From Stictocephala bisonia (taxonomy: Eukaryota > Arthropoda > Insecta > Hemiptera > Membracidae): a DNA stretch of 64,000 nucleotides. Below the pieces are notes generated by a model. The model had not been told where the DNA came from and did not search any database. It worked only from the letters and a program-made list of their open reading frames with translations. Below, piece by piece: positions 46,494 through 56,900 of this stretch. The position numbers were made by a program, and so were the translations under genes. Within the stretch, counting starts at the first letter, position 1; every line of letters begins with the position of its first letter. Where the stretch lies: the NCBI GenBank assembly GCA_035578905.1, contig JAQJVL010000058.1:1627697-1691696 (forward strand), given 5' to 3'.

Positions 46494-46680
46494 CCAAGAG
46501 GAGTCTGCCAAACCTCTTTATAAACAACAGTTACAACACCATTTTGACTTTCATTGTATATAACCAAGAGGAGCCTGACAAACCTCTTTTCAAAAAACAG
46601 TTACACCATTTTGACCTTTATTGTCTAAAACCAAGAGGAGCCTGCCAAACCTATTTATAAAAAACAGTTTTAACCTTACG
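46494..46680 (+). repeat. Three tandem units of about 70 bp, likely 5' UTR of the retroelement
   Basis: Units start at 46494, 46564 and 46631 with CCAAGAGGAG(T/C)CTGCCAAA and continue with AACAGTTACAACACCATTTT-like sequence. They end just upstream of the ATG at 46716. Tandem 5' units carry promoters in some non-LTR elements; that role here is inference. Confidence 0.75.
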
Positions 46681-46715
46681 ACCTGACTTTTTCTTTAATT
46701 AATCTGAGCTTAATT

Positions 46716-47770
46716 ATGGCATCTGATTGCAACACGCTGTACTGGGAAGGCTGCTTGGTCTTTGCCAAAATAAAAGGCTGGCCCTATTGGCCTGCGGAAA
46801 TAACAGAAATTATAAACAGTGAAACAACTGTAAAGTACAAAGTAACTTTTTTGGGGATAACACCACCGCTCTCATTAAACAGGGTGATAAGTATCTATAC
46901 AATGAATACAAAAAAATCCATAGCAAACCCAAGACAGATAACTTTAAAAATAAAAAGCTTAATTATGCATTAGAACTAGCCGAAATTGCATCAACAAACT
47001 CACACCCCAAAAAGCACCACATACTAGGGAAGCTTGATTTTCCAACTGAACAAGTACAAAATCTTACTTTTGACAGTCCCTCCTTAAATCTAACTCAAAA
47101 AATGGAAAATGTCCATAAAAAAGTAATATCTTTTCAAGACGGAGATGACTTAGAATCATCCCTTACATTGGCTGCAGATGTTGGAAACACTCTGCTAGCC
47201 AAAAACAACCAACTAAACAACGAAATACAAAACCTAACTCTCATAAACTCTAAATTGACCCAGCAGATCAATGAGCTAAGATTCAACAATGAAGTGAAAA
47301 TAGAAGAACTTGAATATACACAAGAATGACTTCTTCTAAGAAACTCCAGCTTACTTGATACCCTAAATAAAGTGGAACAACAAATAACCAATGAAAAACT
47401 GCTGAAAGACAAACTTGTTCAAACTTTTGAGGCTCTTGATCGAGAAAAAGAAGACATACTTTTAAGCTATGAAAATGTAATTAAGCAGCTAAAAGAAACT
47501 ATTAACAAATGTAAAAAGAAGTCACAAAATAACTTGCCTACAAGCTATAAAACATACACAGACTTAGGAACACAAACATGTGACACTGAGATAATACCAC
47601 ATACTTATTACCGGTCACATGTCCTAGATTTAACTAAATTAAAAGTTCGCCAGGACAAAATGGAAGAGTCTGTGAAAGTGTTGAAAGAGCAACTACTAAA
47701 GGACATCTCTACTCCAAGAACAGCTTTTTTATCTCAGAGCCAGAAGGGAAAATGGAAGAAAACCCAGCTC
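46716..47770 (+). pseudogene. Retroelement ORF1 with N-terminal PWWP domain and coiled coil
   Basis: Residues about 1-90 form a PWWP domain of the HDGF/LEDGF type: EGCLVFAKIKGWPYWPAEI, then YKVTFLG, and after one frameshift near 46870 ALIKQGDKYLYNEYKKIH and NFKNKKLNYALELAEI, which correspond to the acid-rich turn and C-terminal helices. PWWP domains bind methylated H3K36 nucleosomes through an aromatic cage; the tyrosine and tryptophans of the core motif are visible. A long coiled coil follows (about 47100-47540: NNQLNNEIQNLTLINSKLTQ, LKETINKCKKK), interrupted by one TGA at 47327-47329. Next come DLGTQTCDTEI and VRQDKMEESVKVLKEQLLKD. With the two lesions ignored the frame covers about 330 residues before the junction near 47700. 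It is the first ORF of the element, upstream of the reverse transcriptase. Confidence 0.8.
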
Positions 47771-49466
47771 TGATTGCTGAACACTTGAACAACTTCTTTT
47801 GCAATATCGCAAATATAACACTAGAAGAAAATAAAAAACAGTTTCAAAATGCTAAACATCCTGTGGAAATGTCCTCCACCCCTGGTAAATATAACCTCTC
47901 ACTTAATCTAACACCAACTGATGAGAAAGAAATACTAGAAATTATAAGATCACTGAAGCCAAAACTCTCATGTGGTATTGATGAAGTTCCATCAAAGGTG
48001 GTGAAGCACTGCGCAGAAAAGTTAGCCCCACCGTTGGTTAGTATAACCAATAGATCCTTCAGCAATGGACAGTTTCTTCATTGTTAAAAGTGGCTAAAAT
48101 CTATCCTAAACACAAAAAGGGGATCAATGACCAAGACAGAAAATTATCGCCCCATATCGCTCTTATCCAGTTTTTCAAAAATAATTGAGAAGACTGCGTT
48201 TCAAAAGAATGCTAGCACACCTGGAAAGTCAAAATATATTAACAACATATCAGCATGGCTTCCTACAAGGGAGATCTCCTATCTCTGCAATAACAAATCT
48301 TGTAGAGCATATAACAGATGAATTAGAAGAACGAAAGTATGTCTCGGCTGTTCTCCTCGACTACAGCGAGGCGTTTGATTGCTTGGGACACAATCTAATA
48401 ATAAAGAAATTGTCATCACTGGGATTTCAAGGCACATCAAAAAAATGGATAGCTAGTTGCCTTAAAGAGCGCAGCCAAATTGTTGAAGTCCAAGTCTCTG
48501 AAAATGGGAAAAAAATCCCCATATAGATCCAAACCCCTGCCAGTGACCAGAGGAGTGCCACAAGGGTCAGTCTTAGGTCCTTTCCTGTTTGTGCTATTCA
48601 CAAACGACTTTCCAAGTTACATTGGCAACAACAACTTAGAGACGATCATGTACGCAGATGACACTACACTCATCCTGGCTAGTGACAATGTACAAGATCT
48701 GCATTCACATATTTTATATTCAAACAACAAAGCTATAAAATACTGCCTACAGAACAACTTAGCCATAAATCCATCAAAAACTACTCATATAAATTTTAGT
48801 AGAGGACACGATCCCCTTCCAGAAATCCCACATGCTCATTTAGAGAATCAAGCAAAATTAATAGGTATAACCATTGACTGCGATCTCACTTGGACAGCAC
48901 ACATACACAATTTGTGTAAATTAGTAAGTTCAGGGATTTTTGTTATAAAAAGAATCATGTGGATTGCAGGGCTAAAAGCGGGAAGAACAGCTTATTTTGC
49001 ACTAGTAGAGTCTCACCTAAGATATGGACTTACTGTGTGGGGCGGAACATCTGAATATAATCTTTAAAAAATTTTGACCATTCAAAAAGAGGCTACTAGA
49101 ACGCTTGCAAGTTTAAATCCACTTGACAGCTGCAGAGAAGCCTTTAAGTCCCTAAAAATTCTAACAGTCATTGGTCTATACATCCTCTCCGTAGTCACAT
49201 ATATAGATAAAACTGCAAACAAAAGGGGGAAGGATATTCACACATACAACACCAGAGGAGCCATAGACTTTATACTTCCACAACACCACACTACCCAATA
49301 CAGTAAAAAACCTTCATACGCAGGACGCAAGAAATACAACTCTCTGCCGAAGCATCTGAAAAACCTCAGTGGGAAGAAGCTCAAGAAAGGGCTACAAGAC
49401 TGGCTAGAAGAACGACCCCTATACACAGTAGGAGAATACTATCAACTAACAAAAACATTTTTGTAA
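47710..49466 (+). pseudogene. Reverse transcriptase ORF2 of the PWWP element
   Basis: Frames read FFISEPEGKMEENPALIAEH, LNNFFCNIA, then KPKLSCGIDEVPSKVVKHCA (fingers), NYRPISLLSSFSKIIEK, QHGFLQGRSPISAITNLVEH and LLDYSEAFDCLGHN (motif A). These are followed by TRGVPQGSVLGPFLFVLFTND (motif B, split here only by reading) near 48545-48610 and an intact MYADDTTLILAS (motif C, about 48648-48685). A thumb and C-terminal tail follow: SGIFVIKRIMWIAGLKAGRT, RTLASLNPLDSCREAFKSLK, YNTRGAIDFILPQHH and LQDWLEERPLYTV. About four frameshifts or stops break it (near 48085, 48310, 48520 and 49065). The catalytic residues themselves are intact, so the decay is moderate. Confidence 0.9.
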
Positions 49467-49540
49467 AGCAAGCATAACTTTTTAACAATGACCTATTATA
49501 CTTCTTAAAAATATATAAATAAAGAAATTCTGATTTCTAA

Positions 49541-50231
49541 TTAACAAACTTGTGTTTAAGTTGTTAATTTAATTGGATTTTAAAACTGGACAAAATAATT
49601 AAGGGCAAATGATAATGCAGTATTGGTTTTATGAATTCATATACATTTTTGAAAACAGAATTGTCTCATAATTGAATATTAAGTAATTCCTCATTACTTC
49701 TCGTTATATTTCTTTGGAATACCATGACTACTACACAGAGGTTATAAATAACATAATAAATAATTAGTATATTTAAAATATAATATAAGATTATTGGTAT
49801 TGAGTATGCCATTAATGAAAATGCCATTACCAAAGGAAAATTAATGTATTTGTATTAAATTAGGTTTGTAAGTATAATTATTATTCTTGCATTAGAAATA
49901 TTCATAAAAAATAATGTAAAATCCGTCAAATAAGCAAAATTTATTAAATAATTGAAAGAAATCCTTAAGAAAAAGCAAATTCTAATTTAAATCTTTATTG
50001 TCTTTCAGTCTTTGTTAGCAATTGACATTGTCAATTTGTAAACTAGATTATAAAAATAAAATAAAAGTTAGTCAAACAATAAAATACTGTACATGGTAAA
50101 AGTAACAGTAAATTTGGTAATATTTTATACATGGTGCAACGATCATTACCTAAAACTATAAAAAATATAATGATATTCAAAAAATTGTTAAATACAACTA
50201 GTCTTATAATATAAAAAATAAAATGGCATAC
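49541..50231. other. Intron 1 of cytochrome b5 B, right part, no gene seen
   Basis: AT-rich. The coding frame extending from exon 1 into 50043 is intron read-through after the donor at 50231. Confidence 0.45.
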
Positions 50232-50330
50232 CTCATCTAAAAAGTTAGTTAAATCATGAACTTTGCCATGAATGATGACCCAGCAAGAGCTTTCATCGTT
50301 GTGTTTAGAAATTTCATTTAAAGAGTACAT
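50232..50330 (-). CDS. Cytochrome b5-like copy B, exon 1
   Basis: From the ATG at 50330 this encodes MYSLNEISKHNDESSCWVII and HGKVHDLTNFLDE, 33 codons, ending at donor GTATG (50231). It shows the family's first motif clearly: (Y/F)S..E(I/V)..HN....CWVIIHGKV.D.T.FLDE, with the conserved tryptophan that copy A lacks. It joins in phase 0 to an exon starting HPGG, as copy B exon 2 does 5.8 kb away. The upstream codons stay open for a few residues but contain no better ATG. No promoter motif was identified. It is intact, so the copy is either functional or recently lost. Confidence 0.88.
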
Positions 50331-51576
50331 TTTAAACAAATGAGAAAAACTTTTCTTTTATACTTAAGTTTTTGTAGCTAAAAATACTCCACAAAAATTG
50401 TTTGATGATTAATATCATTACAGACTAACGGTTTGGAGCAGTTACCCAATGACAAGCATAAAATTTGTATACATTATAATACAATGACTCACAAATTGTC
50501 TCTGTTACAACACTGCTTAGAGTTAAATGATGAAACGCACTACATAAAATGTAATCTTAGTTTAGCTAATTCTCGTAACAAGAGGCGTAACGGAGATTAT
50601 AAATATCCCCTTGTCTTATGACTAGGCAGTTTCGTTTTAATGTTTTGTCTATTTTTAAATTTTTAAAGAGATTTCAAATTTAAAACTTGCTCATAATTGA
50701 TTGTTAAAATTTGTGAAATAAACTTTAATGTAAGATAGGCTGACAACAAACTGAACATGATACCAACGTCTATTCAAGACTTTAATATGCTTGTCTTTAT
50801 GCCTGTTTCTACTCCCTGGACAAGTTCATGACATGACAACAACTTCTTGAGCTCGACAAAGTGAAGGATGCAAATTGTATTTAAATTCTTATAATGAAAT
50901 GACTTGTTATTGCGTATGAGTTATACAACTAATTGGAAATGTTTGGTGTGTTGATAGTGAAAATGGCCATGAAACATTTTTGGAGTTCATTCAAACCACT
51001 AGACTTAATCACTGACCAAAGTATACTCGCAAATGAAATATGGAAAACTTAGAAGAAAATCTGAGTCTGGTTTATGACATGTAACCAACAGGTCTTGAAC
51101 TGAAACTTCACATCTGTGATCTGCCAGATATGTATATACTGTATATATATGTATTTATATGGTATTTTCGACAGCTAACATTTATTAAATATAAAAATGA
51201 GGAAGCTGTAGTATTACTTAGAACAGAATACCAAAGTCATGTTATTTTAATAAAAATAAATAAGTTATGTCACATAGCTGAATCCAATCCATCTAGCCAG
51301 TTAAGACCTGCCTCACTGATTCTATTTATGCTAGGTAATACCTCCGTAAAAGAGTTTAAGGGACTCTCTGTAACTATGTGATCCATTATTTGGATCAAAT
51401 CAAAAATCGGTTTATTCACAAAAAAAAAAAGAAAAGTACAAAATTAACAATACAAATATAACTGAGAATGATCCTCTCATTAGCTAAAGCCTGTGCGAGA
51501 GGACTGAGTAGTTATCAATAAAACTGTTTCCTGGTGAATGGAAAACTTAAATTAAACAATACTTAATATCCATATT
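50331..51576. other. Region 5' of cytochrome b5 B, no gene seen
   Basis: Would contain the promoter of copy B on the minus strand. ORFs at 50433-50621 and 51130-51381 show no family features; the latter has weak similarity in style to retroelement tails but is not assignable. Confidence 0.35.
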
Positions 51577-51689
51577 ATGAAATACAAATACAAAATAAAC
51601 TCCACATACCGGAGGCCGCAGGAGAAAAAACAAATAATAATGATGATAATATTACATCTAAGAGGAGAAGAAACAGAAAAAATGACGCA

Positions 51690-51975
51690 CTCAGACAGAA
51701 AGACTCGCACTCATGTGCGAACAGACGCTCACACACTCATGCGTGCACAGACGCATACACACACAAACACTCATGCGCGCACACATGCATGTGCGCAACA
51801 TCCCATCATACACACACAGACGCAACTCGCACAACCTCTCATGCATGCACAGACGCAAACGCACCCATGCATGCATAGACGCACACTTACACCACATACG
51901 AGTATTTACTCACGCACACGAACAAGAACTAACAAACACTTGTATCCACACCTGCAATTTTCATGCACACGCCCA
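51690..51975. repeat. Degenerate CA/GC-rich simple repeat
   Basis: CACACAGACGCA and CATGCATGCACAGACGCA motifs recur irregularly. Long ORFs on both strands (for example 51577-52026) are products of the repeat, not genes. Confidence 0.85.
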
Positions 51976-51989
51976 TATAATCAAGTACA

Positions 51990-54330
51990 TTCAAGCTCTA
52001 AATTAAAAATAAATGGAACTCATTAATTTGTCAACCTCTAATCTTCCTAAATTAATTAACCAGTTATTTATTAAGTTTTTATAGAAATTTATCTTATAAG
52101 TATCAGAATATCTTATGCAGGCCGGTAATTTAGTGAACAGAATATTTGAAACATAAAACGAGCTAGTTAAATTGGCTGATTTAGGCAGTCTAGGAACTCT
52201 AATACCTACATTTATCGCAGTTCTAGTTGGATAATTATGACCGATAGTAGTGAACATATTATTTGTTTCTAAATACATACAAAAGTAAACACCTCATGTA
52301 AAGCTGATTGATCGAAGAGACTTTCATTTCATCAAACAGCAACTCTGTAGGAAACCTACGACATTTATTTAGAGCAGCTTTAATAACAGCCTTCCGAGTT
52401 AATTCTAAAGGTAAAATTATTGACTTGTATGTAGCACCCCATACCATACTGCAAAATAGATTGAATATATGCATAGTATAGCTGACAGATAAGATCTAAC
52501 GAAATAATATTTTTTAAAGAAAAAAATGAAAATAAATTTTCTTATCTTGTTCCTAACATAATCAATATGTTTATTCCATTTCATTCGGTTATGGAAAATC
52601 ACACCCAAATATTTATACTCACTAACACACTCAACATTCTCACAAGTCTTACAATCAACAGTACAGCCACAAGCGTTGATCTATGGGGTCAGCATCAGCT
52701 CTCAAGGAAATAGCAATATGTTTAGTTTTGTCAACATTCAATGTGAGCCGATTCTGATCAAACCACCGCCTTACAGCGAGCAGGCCGCGTTCTGCCAGTC
52801 TTTACACTTCAGGCCATTTGGCCCCTTCAAATAATAGATCCGTGTCATCGGCGTAAAGAAAAGAACAGCCATTGACTAAATTTATTTTACCAAGGCTATT
52901 TACATAAATTAGGAAAAGGAGTGGGCCCAGCGTACTACCCTGAATTAGCCAAAATCAATTTTCCTATGTAAACTGTGTTAGCCCATTATAGAGACTACTT
53001 GAAACCGGTTACTTAAATAATCTTTAAACCAATTTAATGCTGTACCAACAACACCAATGCACTCAAGTTTCTTTACTAATAAGTCACGGTCAACTGTATC
53101 AAAAGCCTTAGCAAGGTCTATAAATACTAATAATGGTTTATTGTTTCTACCAATTATGTTGTGTATTTCTTTAGTTAAATTGAACAAATCATCATCTAAA
53201 TAATAGGGTGGGAATATTATTTTAGAGCTTCTTATCTGGTTTTTATAAAATGTCTCTTTATCATCCTTAATTAGATAATTTAAAACATATCTATATTTCT
53301 TAAAACTTGTTTTTATTTGAGGATTAAATGGTTGTTTTTTTTAACTTTTTTGCTTAATTTGTCCCCATGTCTAATTGATCTCAAAATTCCAGGTGTTATC
53401 CAAGGCTTGATTTTAGTAAATTTAGCCAAAAAATGTTATGTTAACGTTGACTTTTGCAAAAATTCCTGAATTGTATTTAAGAAACATTCACAGCTACAAT
53501 TTATGTCATCATTATTAATAACTGAAACACAATCATAGTTAGATATCAATTGGCTGACTTTTTTCATCTAAGTATGTTATTTCCTTTTTAAAACTATTTT
53601 TAATTTGACCTTCTATAGTATATTCACATGCCACAAAATAGTGATCAGTTAATTCTGACTGAATTATACTATATTGTATATTATTTAAGTTCAAACCGTA
53701 TTAGAAAATACAGTCAATACAACTCTCGTAATGCGCTGTCACTCTAGTTGGCTTGTTTATATAACTGGCAAATCCCGCTCCATACAATACATCAAGATAA
53801 CGTTGCGATAGCGCATTCTGGGTATCCTGGAAAATACAAATATCCATGTCACCTATAATCCAGATCCAGGTCTCGCAATAAGACTCTAGTTCATCAATGA
53901 ACATGTCAAGGTCGCAATCAGAGGGTGGACTTCAGTAAACCGCCAACACTCTGTGAGGAACTGCATACTCACTTCCTCATAGTTCATAATTAAATCCTTA
54001 TTCACATAAACAATCACACCATCATTTTGGTTCCTACTGCATTTATTCATCACACAATCATAACCATCCATACCAATAATCATACTACAATCATTCATCC
54101 AACACTCTGACAGAATAATGTCAAATTTCTTTCTGTAACCACTTAATATTACTAAAAGTTCATCAAAATTCCTCCTGTAGCTTCTGATATTTACATGTAA
54201 AAAAGAAACTATTTTAACATTAGGCAACAAAGACTCCTCTTCACAAAAATTAAATGAGCAACTATCCTTATAAACATACGCATCTACATACTTATTATTT
54301 AGAACATCTGTAAAATGATCATCCATACTT
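51990..54330 (-). mobile_element. Non-LTR retrotransposon ORF2 (endonuclease plus reverse transcriptase), decayed
   Basis: Reading on the minus strand from 54326: an endonuclease-type start SFLHVNIRSYRRNFDELLVI and KFDIILSECWMND, the mid-endonuclease IWIIGDMDICIF (about 53840) and NKPTRVTAHYESCIDCIF. Next come the reverse transcriptase motif A LLVFIDLAKAFDTVDRDLLV (about 53080-53140), LGPLLFLIYVNSLGKI, intact FLYADDTDLLFEG (about 52825-52865) and the thumb WKNHIDYVRNKIRKF-like sequence. The C-terminal VWGATYKSIILPLELTRKAV and HNYPTRTAINVGIRVPRLPK complete the order. Multiple frameshifts and stops separate these blocks. The layout fits a CR1/Jockey-type element. It is nearly full length for ORF2 but no ORF1 was found upstream. 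Confidence 0.9.
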
Positions 54331-54689
54331 CATGGAAAGCCCAGCTAACCCCCACCCAACTGTAATATGTGAAGACCATAAACCTACTAACCAGCCATTA
54401 TAATAGACTCCCTGCATTCACATGACTGATCTGGTGCAATCTCCATTTATATTTCTAGTAGTTACATCTGCCCATGTAGCATGGCATGGCTCTGAAGCAT
54501 GGCATGGCTCAGTTCAAGGTCTTAGATGGCTTGGACTTAGCTTTGTGACAGGAGATCACTTTAAATTTTTAATAATTGAATATACCATCATGACTTTTGG
54601 ATATTTATCCAAATAACCAGCAGTTTTTAGTTTATATGTGCTTCAGGTAATTAAATATGCTAAATGAAATGAAGACATTTTGATTTACA
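54331..54689. other. No gene seen
   Basis: Contains a small duplicated phrase AGCATGGCATGGCTC at about 54477-54512. Nothing else recognised. Confidence 0.35.
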
Positions 54690-54900
54690 AACAAAATTTG
54701 AGAAACATAATAAAGTGCATAATCATGATACAAGAAACAAAGACAAATTTATAATACAAAGACATAAAACAGAACTTTTCTCCAAAACGACTGGACACAT
54801 TGGAATTAAACTTTTAAATAATCTACCAAGACATATTCAAAAAGGAAAGGATCTAAATATATTTAATAAAAAGTTAAAATCAGCAGAAATATCGTGAAAT
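54690..54900 (+). pseudogene. 3' fragment of a non-LTR ORF2
   Basis: The open frame reads HNHDTRNKDKFIIQRHKTEL, FSKTTGHIGIKLLNNLPRHI and QKGKDLNIFNKKLK, the 'HNHDTR...LPI...T....G..LYN.LP..I' tail conserved in CR1/Jockey-like ORF2 proteins. About 65 residues with no core motifs; an extreme 5' truncation. Confidence 0.75.
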
Positions 54901-55146
54901 TGCTGTCCCTGCAGTGACACCTTCTAAAAAATAAATCATTTCACTTGGTAAGTAGAGCTTAAACCTATTTTAGCTGTTTTAAAATTCATGTAATAAATGG
55001 TGTAAAGCACAGTTTACAAATACTTATGAGTATCTAGTAAATAAAATGATTTCATTTTACAACGTTATAAAACTCATTTGCCATTATTACGATCGCTGGA
55101 TTGGATTCAGGTGAGAGAAAGTTCAACAATTCTTCTTCTCAATCTT

Positions 55147-55419
55147 TTAGGAAACATTTTTTTCATTTCCCGTCTTGTTTACATCTAATTTTCTCTTAAT
55201 CCTTGTCTTCATATTTTGTAACTTTTTCCATATTTGTAACTCATTCATAGGTACACCCATTTCTCCCTCGACTCTTGCTTTTAATTCCATGACTGCAGCC
55301 GAACGTTTCTTTTTAATGTCTGGTAGATTGGACTTTTCTAGGATAGTAGGATATTCCTTTATAATTATTAAAAATTTTAGCTGATTCTCAGATGATTCTA
55401 AATTAGTTTTATTTTCCAT
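55147..55419 (-). CDS. Myb/SANT-like domain ORF, probably transposon-associated
   Basis: A 90-codon ORF starts at the ATG at 55419. It is rich in charged residues: QLKFLIIIKEYPTILEKSNL, KKKRSAAVMELKARVEGEMG, ELQIWKKLQNMKTRIKRKLD and VNKTGNEKN. This pattern (F...I..YP.ILEKS...K.KK..A...L......GV...E.QI.KK..NMKT..KKK.D.N.TGN.K) recalls the short Myb/SANT-like DNA-binding proteins scattered through insect genomes, often beside PIF/Harbinger-type elements. No partner transposase or terminal repeats were found nearby. The stop follows shortly after the domain, so either the second exon is elsewhere or the gene is a remnant. It is intact over its length. Function beyond DNA binding is not inferable. 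Confidence 0.5.
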   Translation of the reverse strand: MENKTNLESSENQLKFLIIIKEYPTILEKSNLPDIKKKRSAAVMELKARVEGEMGVPMNELQIWKKLQNMKTRIKRKLDVNKTGNEKNVS

Positions 55420-56199
55420 GTCGAAATAAAATCAGTTAACTGATAATGCAAATAAACAAAACATTACAAATTAAATTAACCACACGACAACAAACACTGC
55501 AAATAAAAATGGGAGGATCCAAAACGAGTGATTCAAGTTGAGACCTGTCATGCTGTCCTGTCCCACTCTAGGGCGGGTGCATACTAAAGATCCGTATGAC
55601 TACACGAGCAGGCACTCATGTTTTTAAAGAAAACTTTATTCAACTGAAATCGGGACCTGACAGCTTTGGGAGTAGACACTCAGCCTCATTGCGAGTGCCC
55701 ACTCAACTTTATTCATATCATCCGATGTATTTTAATTTGCTTTTTATTTGTTTACTAATAAAACTATTTCATTACCAAATGCTTGTGTAATTGTTATGTT
55801 AAGTACACATAACAATTTAAAAACTATTCAATACACATAATCACCTTTATTATTCATTGCTTAATTTTCAATTTATCAGTAGCATGGTTGATTAAAGCCT
55901 CATAAGTTTAAGGTTTTCAGTCTGATCCTTAAGCTTATGAGGAAAAATATAACATGATAAATTTTGGGAGGAATCAGCTGATAACCACTGTCCGTTAATT
56001 TGTAATTGGGAAATTCACTAACACATTCAGTGAAAAGGCCGTATTTTCGTTTTCACCATGTGTGGCTGCATACATAAATTAAAAACTTACTCCAATGGCT
56101 GAAATGTTTTGTCTACAATTCATTTTTGTTATTGATTAGTGTCAATTTATGACTGTCAGAAGTAGTCTGTATATGTGGAAGGCCCAAAAAAACTTAATT
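55420..56199. other. No gene seen; contains a hairpin
   Basis: At 55898-55913 and 55927-55942 CCTCATAAGTTTAAGG and its near-complement form a 16-bp stem with a single wobble position. Otherwise no recognised element. Confidence 0.5.
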
Positions 56200-56458
56200 T
56201 TATGCATGGCCGTCTAGTCGGCCATTGGCCCCTGGTGAACGACTTTGCCGAAAAATTAATGCCCAAGATTTTTTACACCACTTTATTTTGTAATATACTA
56301 GTTAGTAATATAAAGAATGAAGTAAAACAAACGAAAAAGATAAAAAACTACCAATATGAGGTCCATTTCTGAAATTTTTTTACAATTACTCTAATCAGAT
56401 ATAAATTTTTGAAAACATGCTAAAGAACACAATTCAGGTTGGCCAGGGCGTTTTTAGA

Positions 56459-56532
<74 letters not shown>

Positions 56533-56900
56533 TTTTTAATTTTTCCTTCTTTGCAATGCATTCTACATCTGTTTTGTTTAATTTTATTCCTAATTTATCG
56601 AAAAAACAGTAATAGAAATTAAAAAATAACCGTAACCGGAAACTAAAAACCACGTCCTACTCATAAGATACTGCAGAAGCGCGGGATCTACTAGCAGGTG
56701 AAGCCGGCAAAGGCTGGGGGAAGATTGATTCAATAATGTGAGTGAGGCAGTATGGCCGACTAGACAGCTATCAGCCACCACCGGTGGCAAGTGCTTGGCC
56801 GACTAGAGAGCCACGCAGCCATTAGGGGTCGGACGGCGCGGCCGACTTTACGGCCACGTAGTACTTGAGTTAATGATACTTTCTAAGGAATAGTCGGCCT
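56200..56900. repeat. GC-rich patch with repeated GGCCGACTAG motif
   Basis: ATGGCCGTCTAGTCGGCCAT near 56206 is almost a perfect palindrome. GGCCGACTAGACAG, GGCCGACTAGAGAG and GGCCGACTTTACGG recur between about 56750 and 56860, and TAGTCGGCC at about 56890. Reiterated short motifs in both orientations suggest subterminal repeats of a nonautonomous transposon, but no ends or target duplication were resolved. Confidence 0.4.
56459..56529. repeat. Compound (AC)n(AT)n microsatellite
   Basis: About seven AC units followed by about 28 AT units, uninterrupted. Confidence 0.97.

Larger units (their letters stand above)
46490..49540 (+). mobile_element. Jockey-superfamily non-LTR retrotransposon lacking an endonuclease
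   Basis: Order: tandem 5' units, PWWP-coiled-coil ORF1, reverse transcriptase ORF2, short 3' UTR with AATAAA near 49518. It is inserted in intron 1 of cytochrome b5 B, antisense to the gene. No apurinic-type endonuclease domain lies between ORF1 and the reverse transcriptase; the join near 47700-47715 changes frame and looks like an internal deletion. Confidence 0.85.

Noticed and set aside
50043..50231. Coding extension of cytochrome b5 B exon 1
   Set aside because: The frame continues past the donor GTATG but turns into hydrophobic low-complexity intron sequence; the exon ends at 50232 by homology.
51577..52026. 149-codon His/Thr-rich ORF and its partners on both strands
   Set aside because: Composition follows directly from the CA-rich simple repeat; no domain.
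53886..54326. A host gene for the 146-codon minus-strand ORF
   Set aside because: The sequence is the endonuclease start of a non-LTR ORF2, continuous in order with reverse transcriptase motifs downstream.
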